From Hermodice carunculata (lineage: Eukaryota > Annelida > Polychaeta > Eunicida > Amphinomidae): a stretch of 64,000 bases of DNA. Position numbers and translations under genes: made by a program. Below the pieces are notes generated by a model. It searched no databases, was not told the origin of the DNA, and saw only the letters and a list, made by a program, of their open reading frames with translations. Location: positions 51,911,146 through 51,975,145 of the forward strand of contig OZ026629.1 of the NCBI GenBank assembly GCA_964020975.1, written 5' to 3'. Below, one piece after another: positions 24,720-37,400 of the stretch (the first letter of the stretch is position 1; the number at the start of each line of letters is the position of its first letter).

Positions 24720-27400
24720 TGGTTGGTTTTATGCTCTCAGCGACCCTAGAAAATCAGTGATACCAATAAAAATTGGGTGCACAATTTATGGAAGGAAAGC
24801 TATAGTGACAACCTCAATAAACCTCCCCCTCCTTTGCCAGGATGCTTAAAGATGATTGGCAAAAAATATTGTTTACATGTACACTTATATATACTTGCAT
24901 GAATTTTGCACATTCTACCTGGTGTTCTCATTGAACGGCTGTATCTGTTTTCAGAAAATCGGGTACATGCATTCCTGGACACATCAAACATTTCACAAGC
25001 TATAACTTCCTGTTTAAAGAACCCTCAAGCTGCTATTTTTTCATGTTATAACATGAAATATTCACCCAAAGTGCAGTCAAGTGATATGACATGGTCCCAG
25101 CATGGAAGGATGATTCAAATTATAATACATTTACTCCATTTAAAGATAATGTAAAACAACTGAGTGACAGGTTGGACTGTTTAAACATGCATTGCATTTT
25201 TCAAGTTTTTGGTACTCAAGGAGCCTGATAAAAAAGCACACTTACATGTACCTCTGGAATTACAGATTTCAGATTTTTTAATTATTTTTATTTTCATACC
25301 GTATTGACACAAATAATAAAAGTACAAAACAGTTTCAGTGACTAAAGCATATCAGTGGCTTCCATCTTGGCAGTTCATCTTCATAGGTGTGTTCCCTCTG
25401 GCCATGTCTGAGCCCTCATGGATGTCACTTTGTCCATCTCTTTGGACTGGTACTGGGGGTGATGAAGGTCTTCAATTATTAAACATATGGCACTGTGGTC
25501 CCCACTAATTTAGCTTAAAAAGTTATGATACCAAATAAAATTGCCACCATTTATTCATTGTGCTATACTTAATTCTATTAGGGTAGGCACAACTTTTAGT
25601 TGCCGCATGGATGTAAGGAATGAAACACACCATGGAGGAATCAACTAGCATAAGTGTCAACCCCCAAAGACATGTGACAGGGAGGTTCTTGTAAAAAGTG
25701 CGCACATGAATAAAAGAAAATAGGCAATTTTGCCTCAAAATCCTTGTCATTTGAAGAACTTTTTGGGTCTCCAAAAGGGGAGAGTCCTGGTAACAAAGGA
25801 GTCAGAATATTTTTCTTTTTATTTTATTTATTTATTTTTGTAAACTCCACACAAAAAGATCAAGTGACTGCTCAAAATAATGTTTCAGCACATTTCTGAA
25901 CTCCAGTCCTCTTTGGGTACAAGCCCAAACTTTGAAAAACAGAGGGCATAGATAAAAAGAAAACATCGTTTTCTTGCAGACAAAATTCATGGACCCAAAC
26001 TATCTGTGTCCCCCATCAGGCCACATCATGTTATGACTGCAACACAGCATTTATGGGTTTAAATTCAGTGGAAAATAGCTTAAAATGATATTCTCTGGCA
26101 TAAAATTCACATGGCAAAGGTCAACAATGGGCTATGCTGAACATGCCTGAGCCACATGAAAGCACCACATGCATATGGCTAGGTAACATGAAGGCACATT
26201 ACACATGCCCACCGTATCATGTCTCATAAGTTTATGGCTCATGAAGATAGGTTTCTGGTGTTGGTGATGCTGAAAAAACGGTCAAGGATGACAAACAATC
26301 CATGCTGCACAAAAAAGGTCTGCCAGTGATGCTGCGCATGCCTTTAACACAATGCATACAATGGTAAGTTACAGATTGTATTTGTTCAAACTTGAACTCA
26401 GTTTGATTCAAAGCCAGGTTTAGCAACTTTGGGACCCTGAAAAGAAGGTTCTCAATGGTCAAAATAATACACCACTTCCCACACCCATTATGGGATGCAC
26501 TACTGTATAACTTGCATCATTCTATCTTAAGTGCTTAATTGGATATTGGGCCATGTGGACCTGCCACATTTTGGGTCCATGTGACATTGAAAAGAGGTCA
26601 AGGTCCAAATGAAGCTACACTGCAAATGCACTGTGCAGGAAACATCTATGGTAAAAATTTCATCATCTTATCTTTCACAGTTCACGAAATATTGAGCTGA
26701 ATGGACATAAGGAATGGACCCACTGCCCATATCTCTACTAGCTGCCCCCCAATGCCACCTTCAGCATGTTCAGTGGCATGGGGCAACAATATAAATCTCT
26801 GCAAAGTGATCAGCCTGAAGGCCAGGACCGACACATCTCAGTTCCCTCCTGACCAAAACCACAGTTTATCATGTCACATGTAGGCACAATGTTTGGTTTA
26901 CACATCAGTACATGTTGGTATCATTTGTGTACTTCTATTACTGATTGCTCCTACCTCATAACATTGTACACCCCACAGAGTATTTTCACTTGTCAAGTTT
27001 TATAATCCAAGTAGCAACTTCTTGACGGGCAGTAGGTCAAGCTTTGCCACATTGAAAATAAGTTTATATACCTAGTGCAGTGTCTACATGCAGTCTGTCC
27101 TAAGGATGCCCACATCAGTCAGTGTTATAAAAGTGACCAGTGTGAGCCTAGTGCTCATGCTTTTCCCCCCATATGCCTCAGCAACATTTAAATCCCTCCC
27201 CTGCTGCTGTTGTGTGATGGTGCTGACATGTCCACTTAAACTGACCCAGTTCTGATTGTCTGAGAACAGTAGGACAATAATTATTTGAAGGATACTCTAG
27301 AATGGAAAGTACTTGACCCCCATTTGCAAGGAAAATAAAAGTGGCCCCTGTTTTGGCAGACTGCACCACAAAACACACCCCTGGTCTTGACAGAGTACCT
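24720..27400. other. Unannotated intronic stretch
   Basis: No gene, array or terminal-repeat element was recognised. Repeated ATG/CAT-rich phrases near 26.1-26.4 kb do not form a clear unit. Confidence 0.45.
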
Positions 27401-27427
27401 TTTCAGGAAACTATTCAGTACACTTCA

Positions 27428-27527
27428 TTTTATTTATAGCTCCTATAGATGAGGGACCACCTGCTGTCTTGTGACCACAATTTGGTCATCCCAGGGGTGT
27501 CCTTTGAAGCCATACAGGTTTCACTGT
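27428..27527. mobile_element. Tc1-like MITE fragment
   Basis: GGGACCACCTGCTGTCTTG ... GGGGTGTCCTTTGAAGCC ... CAGGTTTCACTGTA resembles the interior and right end of the elements at 22685 and 55175. The left end is missing. Confidence 0.35.
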
Positions 27528-27536
27528 ACTCTTTAA

Positions 27537-27778
27537 CTCATTCCATCCTAATTGTATTTTAATAATTTAGATTATTTTTCAAAGTTTTGGATGAAACTTG
27601 CATGAAAGATCATTCCAAATCATAAGCCCATGGTCAACAGCTTTCCTTGGCGTGCTCTCGACGCAATATGCCCAGAGCGTGTCAAGGACAGCTGGTGACT
27701 CAGTCTTCTATTGGAGTGATTGCGCCCAGAGCCACTAAGGAAAGCTGTTGACTCAGTCTTCTATCGGGGTGGAATGAG
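27537..27778. mobile_element. TTAA hairpin MITE, copy D with an internal duplication
   Basis: 242 bp between TTAA at 27533-27536 and 27779-27782. The ends are CTCATTCCATCC and, inverted, CTCATTCCACCC (11/12). The right hairpin arm with its TGACTCAGTCTTCTAT tail is present twice (near 27690-27712 and 27742-27765). It abuts a Tc1-like remnant on its left. Confidence 0.82.
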
Positions 27779-28659
27779 TTAATAGGTCCATGGATGAAAG
27801 TTGGAAATTTTACCAAAACTGAAAATAAAGTTCTTTAAAGTCAACTCTGTATTTTATACTCAATTTTTGCAGTTTTAAGTATATTATGTCAAGACCATCT
27901 TCACCAAAATATTTGTGAAAACTATTCAGTTCTAAAACAGAAAACTTTCACCCATGCAGGTCATTAGACAGTGCCATCACAATCTACAGTTCCCAAACTT
28001 TCTTCCACCTAAGGCACCTTTTTGGCCACTACACTTCAACATTAAGCACATGTGACATGTTATGACATAGTGCAAATCTGAAACCCACTTTTTCAGCTGA
28101 CACTATAACAATGACCTTCCAACAAATTTTGAGTCTTTATGAACAAACTCAGAAAGTTGATGTGATTTAGGGTTTACCGGTATGTGTGGTCCCTCCATTC
28201 ATGTCAAGAAAATGGCCATCAAAGGAAATGCCACCTTCAGTGGGACTTGCACAGTTGGCAAAGCCAAGTATCATATGATACCCAGCTAATCCAGAGTATC
28301 TCCAACTGCATTAGGATTCTGACTCATCTTTCATTTCTACCTGCAAAGATTTTTGTGCGTTAAGGTTTTTTTTTGTTTTTTTGTTGCCAAAAATGATGTA
28401 CCACAACCTAGCCCTTGCTGCATGTCACACATCTGCAGCTTCCCAACCTTGCCCTGATTGGTCGGAAAACATTGCGATTGGCAACTTGTCGCTGAATGTG
28501 GCCTGATAGAAAACAAAAGTGCTGAGAGACTGCCCATCATACTAGTACATCTAGCTCACTTACTGAGGAAAAAATGAGACCTTCACAGATGAAGCTCTGA
28601 GAATGCAATGCCAACAAAAAAACACACAGATCAACCAAAACAAACAGACTTATCACCCC

Positions 28660-28705
28660 CCCTCCCCCCCCCCAAAATAATAATAATAATAATAATTTTG
28701 GGGGA
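28660..28705. repeat. C-run, (AAT)n, G-run fold-back
   Basis: CCCCCAAAAT, then AATAAT repeats, then ATTTTGGGGG; the flanks are inverted copies of each other. Confidence 0.7.
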
Positions 28706-29915
28706 CAAACTGTTTTCTGATAGAATGGACCTCATGATTTTCAATATCCACTAGCTCCAAGGGCATGTGAATTTTTGAAAATTTATTTTGCCCTGTGAAC
28801 ATGTTGAAACCTGGCAGAGTACCACCCACTTGGTGCTGCTTTGTATGTTTCAAAGAAACTCTAAAAGTTCAACGCTCTCGATAACAAAATCATTGGTTTA
28901 TACACTGGAACACAATTGCCCACCAGCCTGATTCTGGCAAAGATTACATAGGGAACACCCCAGATGTGTGACTGCTCCTGCACTAACAGCACAAAGCTCC
29001 TATTTACTCACTTTTTCCTCAGCTTTTTATAAAAGTTCAGTATGCAGACCTAGCTGAAGTCCATACATGCTTGCTGTGACACAGCAAAAAAGACTGATAT
29101 TAAAATGCAAGATTCCACATATGTAAAAAAAAGTTGTGTAATGAGATGAAAAGCAATACAGAAAAGTATCTAAAATCCCAGGCACTATCTTTATATATAT
29201 GAACTTTAATGAACAGACCTAGCTATATAATCTTGTAAGAACATACCTTATCAAGAACAGTTTGTAATCTTCCAAGGCACTGACATATCTTGAGCCAGGC
29301 AATCAATGTAGATCTTATTTGGAGGCTCCTTGGTGATACATTTGAGTGCATGTACCACCCTTTTTTGACAGGTAAAAGTTAGCCTGCACGAAAAAGTCAA
29401 CACAGCACAGTTCAATCACCTGATCTGTTAACTCTCATCCTTGATTTTTTTTTCACACAGGTTTATTTTGTCTCATCATTTTCTTTTTTTTTAATTTGAC
29501 ATCTTTGATTAGCAAATTTGCCAGCTTAAGTAACTGCTCTGGCAGTCCTTATAAACTTTCAAACAACACACAAAATTTCAGCAGATAGTCAATGTGGAAT
29601 AAAATGTATCCACATAATATCATAACAACGGAAGTTACATCTGAGTTTGACAAGGGTTAATGTCTGAGCTGCTATCTCCTTGTGTTTGCGTGAGAGCAGT
29701 GATCTCTGCCTAATGCTTACCAGCATGGCTTTTGTTTGCCACACTGCAGGACAGTCTCTGTCTGTAGCTGATAAATCACTGATGTACCTATGCAGGGAAA
29801 GCAACTCTGCAATATGTAGCATTAAAACATACAGGTGAATGACATGATGGCATGCACTGTGACTTGTTTTTCTGATTATATACATTAATCATAATTTCAG
29901 TATGTAAAATCTGTT

Positions 29916-29916
<1 letters not shown>

Positions 29917-29973
<57 letters not shown>

Positions 29974-30062
29974 TGTGGTTTGGAAAAACCTTTCAGTAAG
30001 ATTACTATTACTAGTAGTAGTAGTATTAGTAGTAGTAGTAGTAGTACTAGTATTAGTGTTAG
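29917..30062. repeat. (GT)n followed by (AGT)n microsatellites
   Basis: About 27 GT units at 29919-29972, then AGT/ATT triplets at 30010-30060. Confidence 0.95.
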
Positions 30063-30245
30063 AAATTTCACAGTCTCTGATCCCAAGTGCTTAGATGTAA
30101 TGAACAATCATTTTAAAATAAACCACTAAATGAAACCCTTACATATCTGCATATTATTATTGAAATACATGTTCACCAATTTGACCATCACAATGGATGC
30201 TTGTATAGTCCAGCATTTCATTTTTTACTGTTCATACTACTTCAA

Positions 30246-30449
30246 GGTTTCTGCCAGAGTGTAAAAAGGGTAAAATAGCATACCCTAAAAAACCTCAAGG
30301 ATATTTCTGCTTACCCTAAAATTTTAGCAAAAAAGTACAATTTGGGCATATATTACCAACAAGTACCCCACAATGTCTTTAATTTTAGACTTTTTTTCTT
30401 TAGAATATGATGTATTTGAGCACCCTAAAATTCAACTCTAGCAGAAACC
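30246..30449. mobile_element. Unclassified MITE with GGTTTCTGC ends
   Basis: 204 bp with ends GGTTTCTGCCAGAGT and, inverted, GGTTTCTGCTAGAGT (14/15). Inside are four ACCCTAAAA-type motifs in both orientations. No clear target duplication was found. Confidence 0.55.
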
Positions 30450-30938
30450 ATGTACTTTCTCTCACCATACAGCAATGAGAACCCATCACACGTTAACCCA
30501 ATGAATTTTAATGAACATGTCCATGACACTGCTTCCAAAAAGGTAAGAAATCACTTACAACAATATAAACAAATATATAAACACAGGTATTCTACAATCA
30601 TGAAACAGTCATTCCTGCCATGTATTGATCTTGCTGATAAAATAACTGTATTTTTGAATGCCTAATACACTAAGATATTACAATTCTGGTTCTAACTACC
30701 ATCACCTAAATACTATTAATTATGGTATTGTAATTTACTCAGCAGCTCTGTGGACAATTTGGCTATTTTGATGTGTGGTAGGTCAGCAAGCCAAACCATC
30801 AAGGTATTGTCTGCATGATTCATGAATGAGCAACATACATTACTCATCCTTTTTGGTGTAGATAAATGCATTTAAATTCACTTTCCTTTCTTTCATGTAA
30901 ACTGATAAGATAACACAGTGAGACTGAAAGGCAAAATA

Positions 30939-32290
30939 AACAAGTAGCCGCTGATGCTAGCCATATCCCCCGCCCACAGTAATCATGGTGGTAAATACAC
31001 ATGATGTACATTGGTATATTATAGTTGGTAAAATGGGAAAGGTTTCTGTTGGTGGTAATATGGAAATAAATACAGAGAGCCTATAAATGCATTATGTGTC
31101 CCCCTTTTAACAAGTAGCAATTGAACCCCTCCTCCTTATGAGGGTGAACCAGTGCAGAAGGGGTTTGTTTGCTATTCACATCTTCCTTAACATGTAGGAC
31201 TTAAAATAAAGTTGGCTGAAATGAGAAAGAAACAAGTTTACTTGAAAAGGATCATGGAGTTCTTGGTTATCTGGAAAAAAAAAAAAAAATTAATAAATTA
31301 ATGAAGGAAAGTAATTAGTCAAAAAAATTTCTGCCTATGCACACCTCCTACCTCTGGTCTACCAACGCTGAAAATCTTAAAGGGTTACCACTTTTAGTTG
31401 CAAACTTATGCTTCACACAAAATTGTACTGTATCTTGAGCTTGCTTAATGAACTTTATTAATTAATTAATCAATGAAAGTAATTAGCCACGCAAAACAGT
31501 GCCTATGCACACCTACTACCTAAGGTCTATTAGCCATAAAAATTTCAAAGGGTTGGTATTAATAGTTTAGAAAATATGGCCCGGACAAATCTTGAGCTTG
31601 CTTAACGAACTTTGTTAATTAATCAATTAATGAAAGTAATTAGCCACACAAAACAATGCCTATGCACACGTACTACCTAAGGTCTAGCAACCATAAAAAA
31701 TTCAAAGGGATAGGATTAATAATTTAGAAGATATGGCCCCGACAAAATTTGTCTTCCTTAATGAACTTTGTTAATTAATTAATGGAAGTTATTAGCCATA
31801 CAAAACAATGCCTATGCACACCTACTATCTAAGGTCTACCCACCATAAAAAAATGAAAGGGCTGGCATAAATTTAGAAGATATGGCCCGGACAAAATTTG
31901 TATTGTAGCTTGAGCTTGCTTAATGAGCTTTGTTAATTAATTAATGGAAGTAATTAGCCACAGAAAACAATGCCTATGCACACCTACTACCTAAGGTCTA
32001 CCCACCACAAAAAATTCAAAGGGCTAGCATTAATAGTTTAGAAGATATGGCCCGGACAAAATTTGTCTTGCTTAACGAACTTCGTTAATTAATTAATTAA
32101 TGCAAGTAATTAGCCACACAAAACAATGCCTATGCACACCTACTACCTAAGGTCTACCCACCAAATAAATTCGAAGAGGTAGCATTAATAATGTAGAAGA
32201 TATGGGCCGGACAAAATTTGTTTCGGTCGGACGGAAGGACGCAGCCCATTACCATATCCCCTCCCCCACTTCGTGGGCGGGGGATAAAAA
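30939..32290 (+). repeat. Array 3: AACAAG-headed element with six ~157-bp units
   Basis: The head is AACAAGTAGCCGCTGATGC. TATCCCCCGCCCAC at 30964-30977 is a perfect inverted match to GTGGGCGGGGGATA in the tail (32273-32286). Units with TGCCTATGCACACCTACTAC start at about 31332, 31500, 31657, 31809, 31971 and 32127; each includes TTAATTAATTAAT and GATATGGCCCGGACAAA. The tail is GGTCGGACGGAAGGACGCAG and then a C/G hairpin ending GGGGATAAA. No coding capacity. Confidence 0.85.
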
Positions 32291-32323
32291 GGGAGCACAA
32301 TTTAATAAGTAGGCATGTAAATA

Positions 32324-32600
32324 AACAAGAAGACTGTGACAGTCTTGTGTTCAGCTGACCTTGCATGTACAGATTACAATGTGAATGTATCCAGGTCAAG
32401 GTCACCAATGTGCAGCCTGAGACCTAGCTCAAATAGTTCCTCATTTATCACACAAAATCTATATTCACCAATATTGCATTGGTGACCTTGGGCATCAGGT
32501 CAAAGTCACTCATAAGGCCTGCATATTTGTTCATGTGTCTAAAGGCTTGACAACAATGTCACAAAAAGATGCCTTTTTAAGATCCCCCTCCCTAAAATCA
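32324..32600 (+). repeat. AACAAG-headed element, short
   Basis: The head AACAAG is followed by a perfect 7-bp hairpin AAGACTGTGACAGTCTT, then GTTCAGCTGACCTTG and GGTCAAGGTCACC-type motifs. It begins 34 bp after array 3 ends; its right end is unclear. Confidence 0.5.
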
Positions 32601-32815
32601 CTAAAGCCCCACCAATCACAAAGCATGACCTACATGTATCAGAACTTGGAATACACTCAAACAAAATAAATTCCCACTAAGCCTGTGCAGGTTGCAGTTT
32701 ACAATTTTGGGAGAATATATGACAAACAAACACTTATGCTGAAGTATTTGTGTACTATCCATGCTAACCTGTACACTTGCTGACCATTATGCAATTAAGT
32801 AAAATAAAATAAAAT

Positions 32816-34044
32816 AACAAGAGGCCCATGGGACTAATGCTCTGCTGACCACCATACCAAAAAAAAATCCTTTCCTGAAATGTATTCCATCTACGACCTT
32901 GAAATATTAATCAAGGTCACCCATATTATGCAATATCAAACTTCATGATACATATTTGTGGTCTATTGGCATCATTAGCTGTATTCTTTTTCCAGATATT
33001 GATTTAAATGTCCTTTTCTTTAGTGGTTAATGCCCTTGAAAAATAGGTCAAGGTCACACTATCATTGGTCTTGGTGACCTAAAAAGCAGGTCACCAAGTA
33101 GAGTTTTATATATACAATGTATTAAAGTGTAACTTTGATCTGGAGGCTCAATTCTCTTTGCCACTGATGTCCAAACTATACCCTACCATTACAAAATCAC
33201 CTTTTCTAACTTAACAAGTCTGTGGACCTCACAAAAATTGGCCAAAGTCATTGATATTATATTACATGTTAGCATTGGACATGATCTATATATCCCATAA
33301 GTTTGGCATGTCTAATTCAATCAGTTTTCAAGACATGGAATTTTGTGTCTTTTAAGACATTTGAACTCATAATTTCCATCAAATTATAGGTGACACCACT
33401 AGTATTATAAGCACCTGAGATTTTGACCTCTTCTACAATCCCACTTGATTTCATGAAGATCCATAGAAAATTAGAAATGCTGGAATGGTCACAAGATTTT
33501 CACATTTTGACCCATATACTACATAATACTATAGCTGGCACAACCAACATTGACATCAACATAGATTTTCATGCATTTGATAAGCCCTAAACGTTATATG
33601 GGACTAACTCAAAGTCTGTTTGGTACAGAACCTTTGCATGATGGCTCCTACATTCCAACTGGTCATTTGACCTTGACCTTTAACTCCGATTAAAAAATTG
33701 CTACTATTCAAAATGTGCGCCCTGCATTGCTTTCCATACATAGTCTGCTTGTTCAAATCAGGTAAAAACTTTTCTAGTTATTGAAGAAAAACAATAAACT
33801 TGGACAAAGCCCATAATATATAATCATTGGATCACAGTGACCCAAACTGGGTCATCAAGTACAGTTCTATGTACAATGTTATCTAGTGCAATTTTATTCT
33901 GCAGGCTCAATTTTCTTTGCCATTGATGTCCAAGCTACACCCTGCCATTACAAATCCGCCTCTTTCAACTTTACAGGCCTGGTGACCTCACAAAAATAGA
34001 CCAAGGTCACTGATATTACATAACATGCTAACATTGGATTGGTC

Positions 34045-34104
<60 letters not shown>

Positions 34105-34476
34105 AATAAATTTGGCAAGTCTAATCCAAAGACTTTTCAAGACATGGAATTTTGTATTTTTACACATACTTTTGCTCATAACTTCCAATAAATTACAAGT
34201 GGCACCACTAGTATCAAAAGCTATTGAAACCATTGACCTCCTCTACAATCTCACTAAATTTTATGAAGATTTATCAAACGTTAAGGATGGTAGAGCGCTC
34301 ACAAGATTTTCACATTTTGACCCACATATTACATAACACTGCAGGTGGCACCGCTAATATCGAACTTGACCTATATTTTCATATACTTGGTAAGTCCTCT
34401 AAGTTATATGGGGCTATCTTAAAAACTGTGAACTGTATCTCACTCACAAGCAAAAAGTTTACAGATGGACAGACAT
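32816..34476 (+). repeat. AACAAG-headed element with a 759-bp internal direct repeat
   Basis: The head is AACAAGAGGCCCATGGGAC. Two diverged copies of a ~700-bp block are offset by about 759 bp. For example, ATTCTCTTTGCCACTGATGTCC at 33151 matches ATTTTCTTTGCCATTGATGTCC at 33910. The second copy gained an (AT)n run at 34045-34102. The tail has ACAGATGGACAGACATGAG. At 33071 a TTGGTGACCT/AGGTCACCAA hairpin occurs. Confidence 0.7.
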
Positions 34477-34499
34477 GAGTGATTGCAAAAGCTCTGTGA

Positions 34500-37400
34500 C
34501 CTTCGGTAAATACTCTAAATACTCAGGACATAACAGCAGCCCCACCTAGTAAACAAACTTGGCACAGAAAAAGTCAAGGAACATTCCTACCACATCTGAG
34601 AACCAAGACAGTGGTTTTGGAGACATTAAAGTATTTCACAAACACCCCAAAATTCATAAAAAGTAGTACAAAATAACTGAACTGAACATTTCAATGGCTG
34701 CAGCGTGCTACTGTTACCTATAACATACATTTGTTACGTGACAATACAGTACATTGACAACAATAGACATTGCTGACAAAGGGTTGGCCTAATGTCTTGG
34801 GTGAGCTTTGGTGTTTGCTCCCACAATTTATAGTCACACCTCCCCTGTCCAGTGACATGGTGAGACAACATATATGCAAATTGCATACACTTTTGGGGTG
34901 GTTTTGTCTCCCAAATGCATTGATGGGAGGAGGCATACCTGATAGTGTCACAGCATGTCCTAGTGACCAACCTCTGCCCAGTTTATAAAGGAATAAAGCA
35001 GGGGCAGGGAAGGGGTATTTACTCAAATATGTATCGAGATATACAATAAAGATATATTACTTGAATGATCATAAAAACATAGGGATATTAACTGAGTATC
35101 CCTAAAAAATGTGTAGCAGCTTTGAAATGGGAGGGATTAGGTACTGCTAGCATTATACATTCTGTTATATTTGTGATACAAAAAATAAGCATAGACTGTA
35201 CAAACATTCAGCACAATACGAAGCAAGCATGCTTATTTTCCCATCATCAAAAAACCCCAAACTTATTTTTAAGGCTGGCCCAAGCTACAACACACATGAA
35301 GAAGGATCACAGGCTTCATACACTTCAGTTCAACATACAACAGCCTACAGTTTATTCCATTCATCTATGGGTGGTGCGGCAAAGTAGCATACAGAGGGAA
35401 TGGCTTACTGCAGACACAGAGGAAATGGCAGGCTGCAATGTACATGAACATGAATCAGAGTTCGGCAATTAATAGCCTACAGCCTACACATAATGTACAT
35501 GCAAGGAGTAAGGTATACAACCTGTATAACATTTGTTTACATGTATAATGACAGCTCAGGAGTTCTATTTATTCAATTATTATCTTTATTTTTCAGTTGC
35601 CCTTGGGCAACTAACTGGGCCTTTAAAAAATGGTGTTTTGCAGTAGTAGTGCCATGTGGTTCATATATGGGCAACTTGTACATCTTTTTAAGTCATCATA
35701 TGCTGCACCCCCACATCCAAGGGTTCTCTCATTGGCTCTTGACATGTCATTACTGAAATACTGGTATCAAACTAAAACACTTTTTTTATTTTTAAATATA
35801 CATCACAGTTTTGAGTCACAATTTAGTAAGCCCTTCAAGAATTTCTGTACAGGTCACTATTTTCTCACCCTAACAGCCAGGTTCACTTAAATACAAAACT
35901 CAACCTTAACACAACACACATACAGACTTACTATAAATATAAAACCCAAACTACAATACCAGAAAAACTTCTGCTGAAAATTGCTTCCTGGCTGCCTATG
36001 GAGAGAGACTGTGGCTCCCCTACAATCTGATATCCCCCCTGCCAATGCAGAGCCATGCGATAAAATCACTCATATAAAAATCTTAGACGCTCATGGGTCT
36101 GTCCTCCCAGGCAAGCTTCCTGATGACATACTGGCACATTCTGTCAACTGAGAGACAGTTTTTGCCAGATTATCACAACCACAGCAATTCATACTTCACA
36201 GCAGACAGCGAAAAAATGGCATCATCTGATGCTACTGGAAATGACCATGTGATTTAGTGACCTCCAAAGTACAGACAATCTTCAATATATCATTAAAACA
36301 ACAATTTCAAGTGACCTGAGCATCTCATTCTTCTGGAAAAGCTGTGACTAATAGGGGCAAGTACATGTTAAACAGAAGCTGTCCAACACTAGGCAAAAAA
36401 TTAAAGTTGCCCCTGGGCAACTGAGGTGGCAGAAAAAGTTGTCCCACAATTTTTTGTTATCCAGGGCAATGGGACAGATGCCAACATAGAACCCTGGACA
36501 GGCTACAGCTTATGCACAGAAGGATAAAACTGCTTTACTACAAAACCTTGAAGATCAAACTTTAAAACAAATAATCCACCTAATGAGCTAGAAAACAACA
36601 TGAGAACCATGCCTGGAGGATATCCGTCTCATTCCAGCCCAGGCAGGTTCTTAATAGGCTACTGTTGTGTCTCACAGGCAGACTGTCACATTTACCCTAC
36701 AAATGTGAAGCAAAAGTCTACACCTTGCCATCCTGTTGTAAGATGATGTTTCTTTAAATACTTCACACCATGTATGCATCTTCTCACTCCTTGACAGATG
36801 ACTCTCTTCCCTGTGATTACCCAACACAAGTCACTTTCAGTTTCCATTTCATTGGGCAATATTTGTCATTTTGGGGGGAATGATTGGCTGAACAAATTAT
36901 CCAATGAAGTCTCTCAATCTGCAACAACTCCACACAAAATATGGATCAATTACAACATCTTTTATTCCAAGCTACCCAACAGAGATTTAAAAATTTAAGA
37001 AATCTTATAGATATATAAATATGAAGTGCTCCTTGAAAAATATATCCTAACTTCAAAAATTAATTTTCTCCCAGGCTATCTCATTATATACATGTCCTCA
37101 CACACACTTTGCTAGTTAATAGACAACCTCACTTTGGTTTCTCAGTACCTCATGTCCATGTCATAGATAGGAAAGATGACTTATCATCTTCAGAACCACT
37201 GAGGCAGACAAAAGACTGACTTTCACTGATGACTCTTGCCCACCCGTCACTAAATGAACAATTTTCCACACAGATGAACAAACACCATGCCAGTCAGACA
37301 TCGTGGTGTTCCTAACAGTAAGAAATCAATTGTACTGTGTAATCTAAATACTATTATGCAAATTAAAACTTAAATAATATGTAAATAAGGTAGCTGCCAT

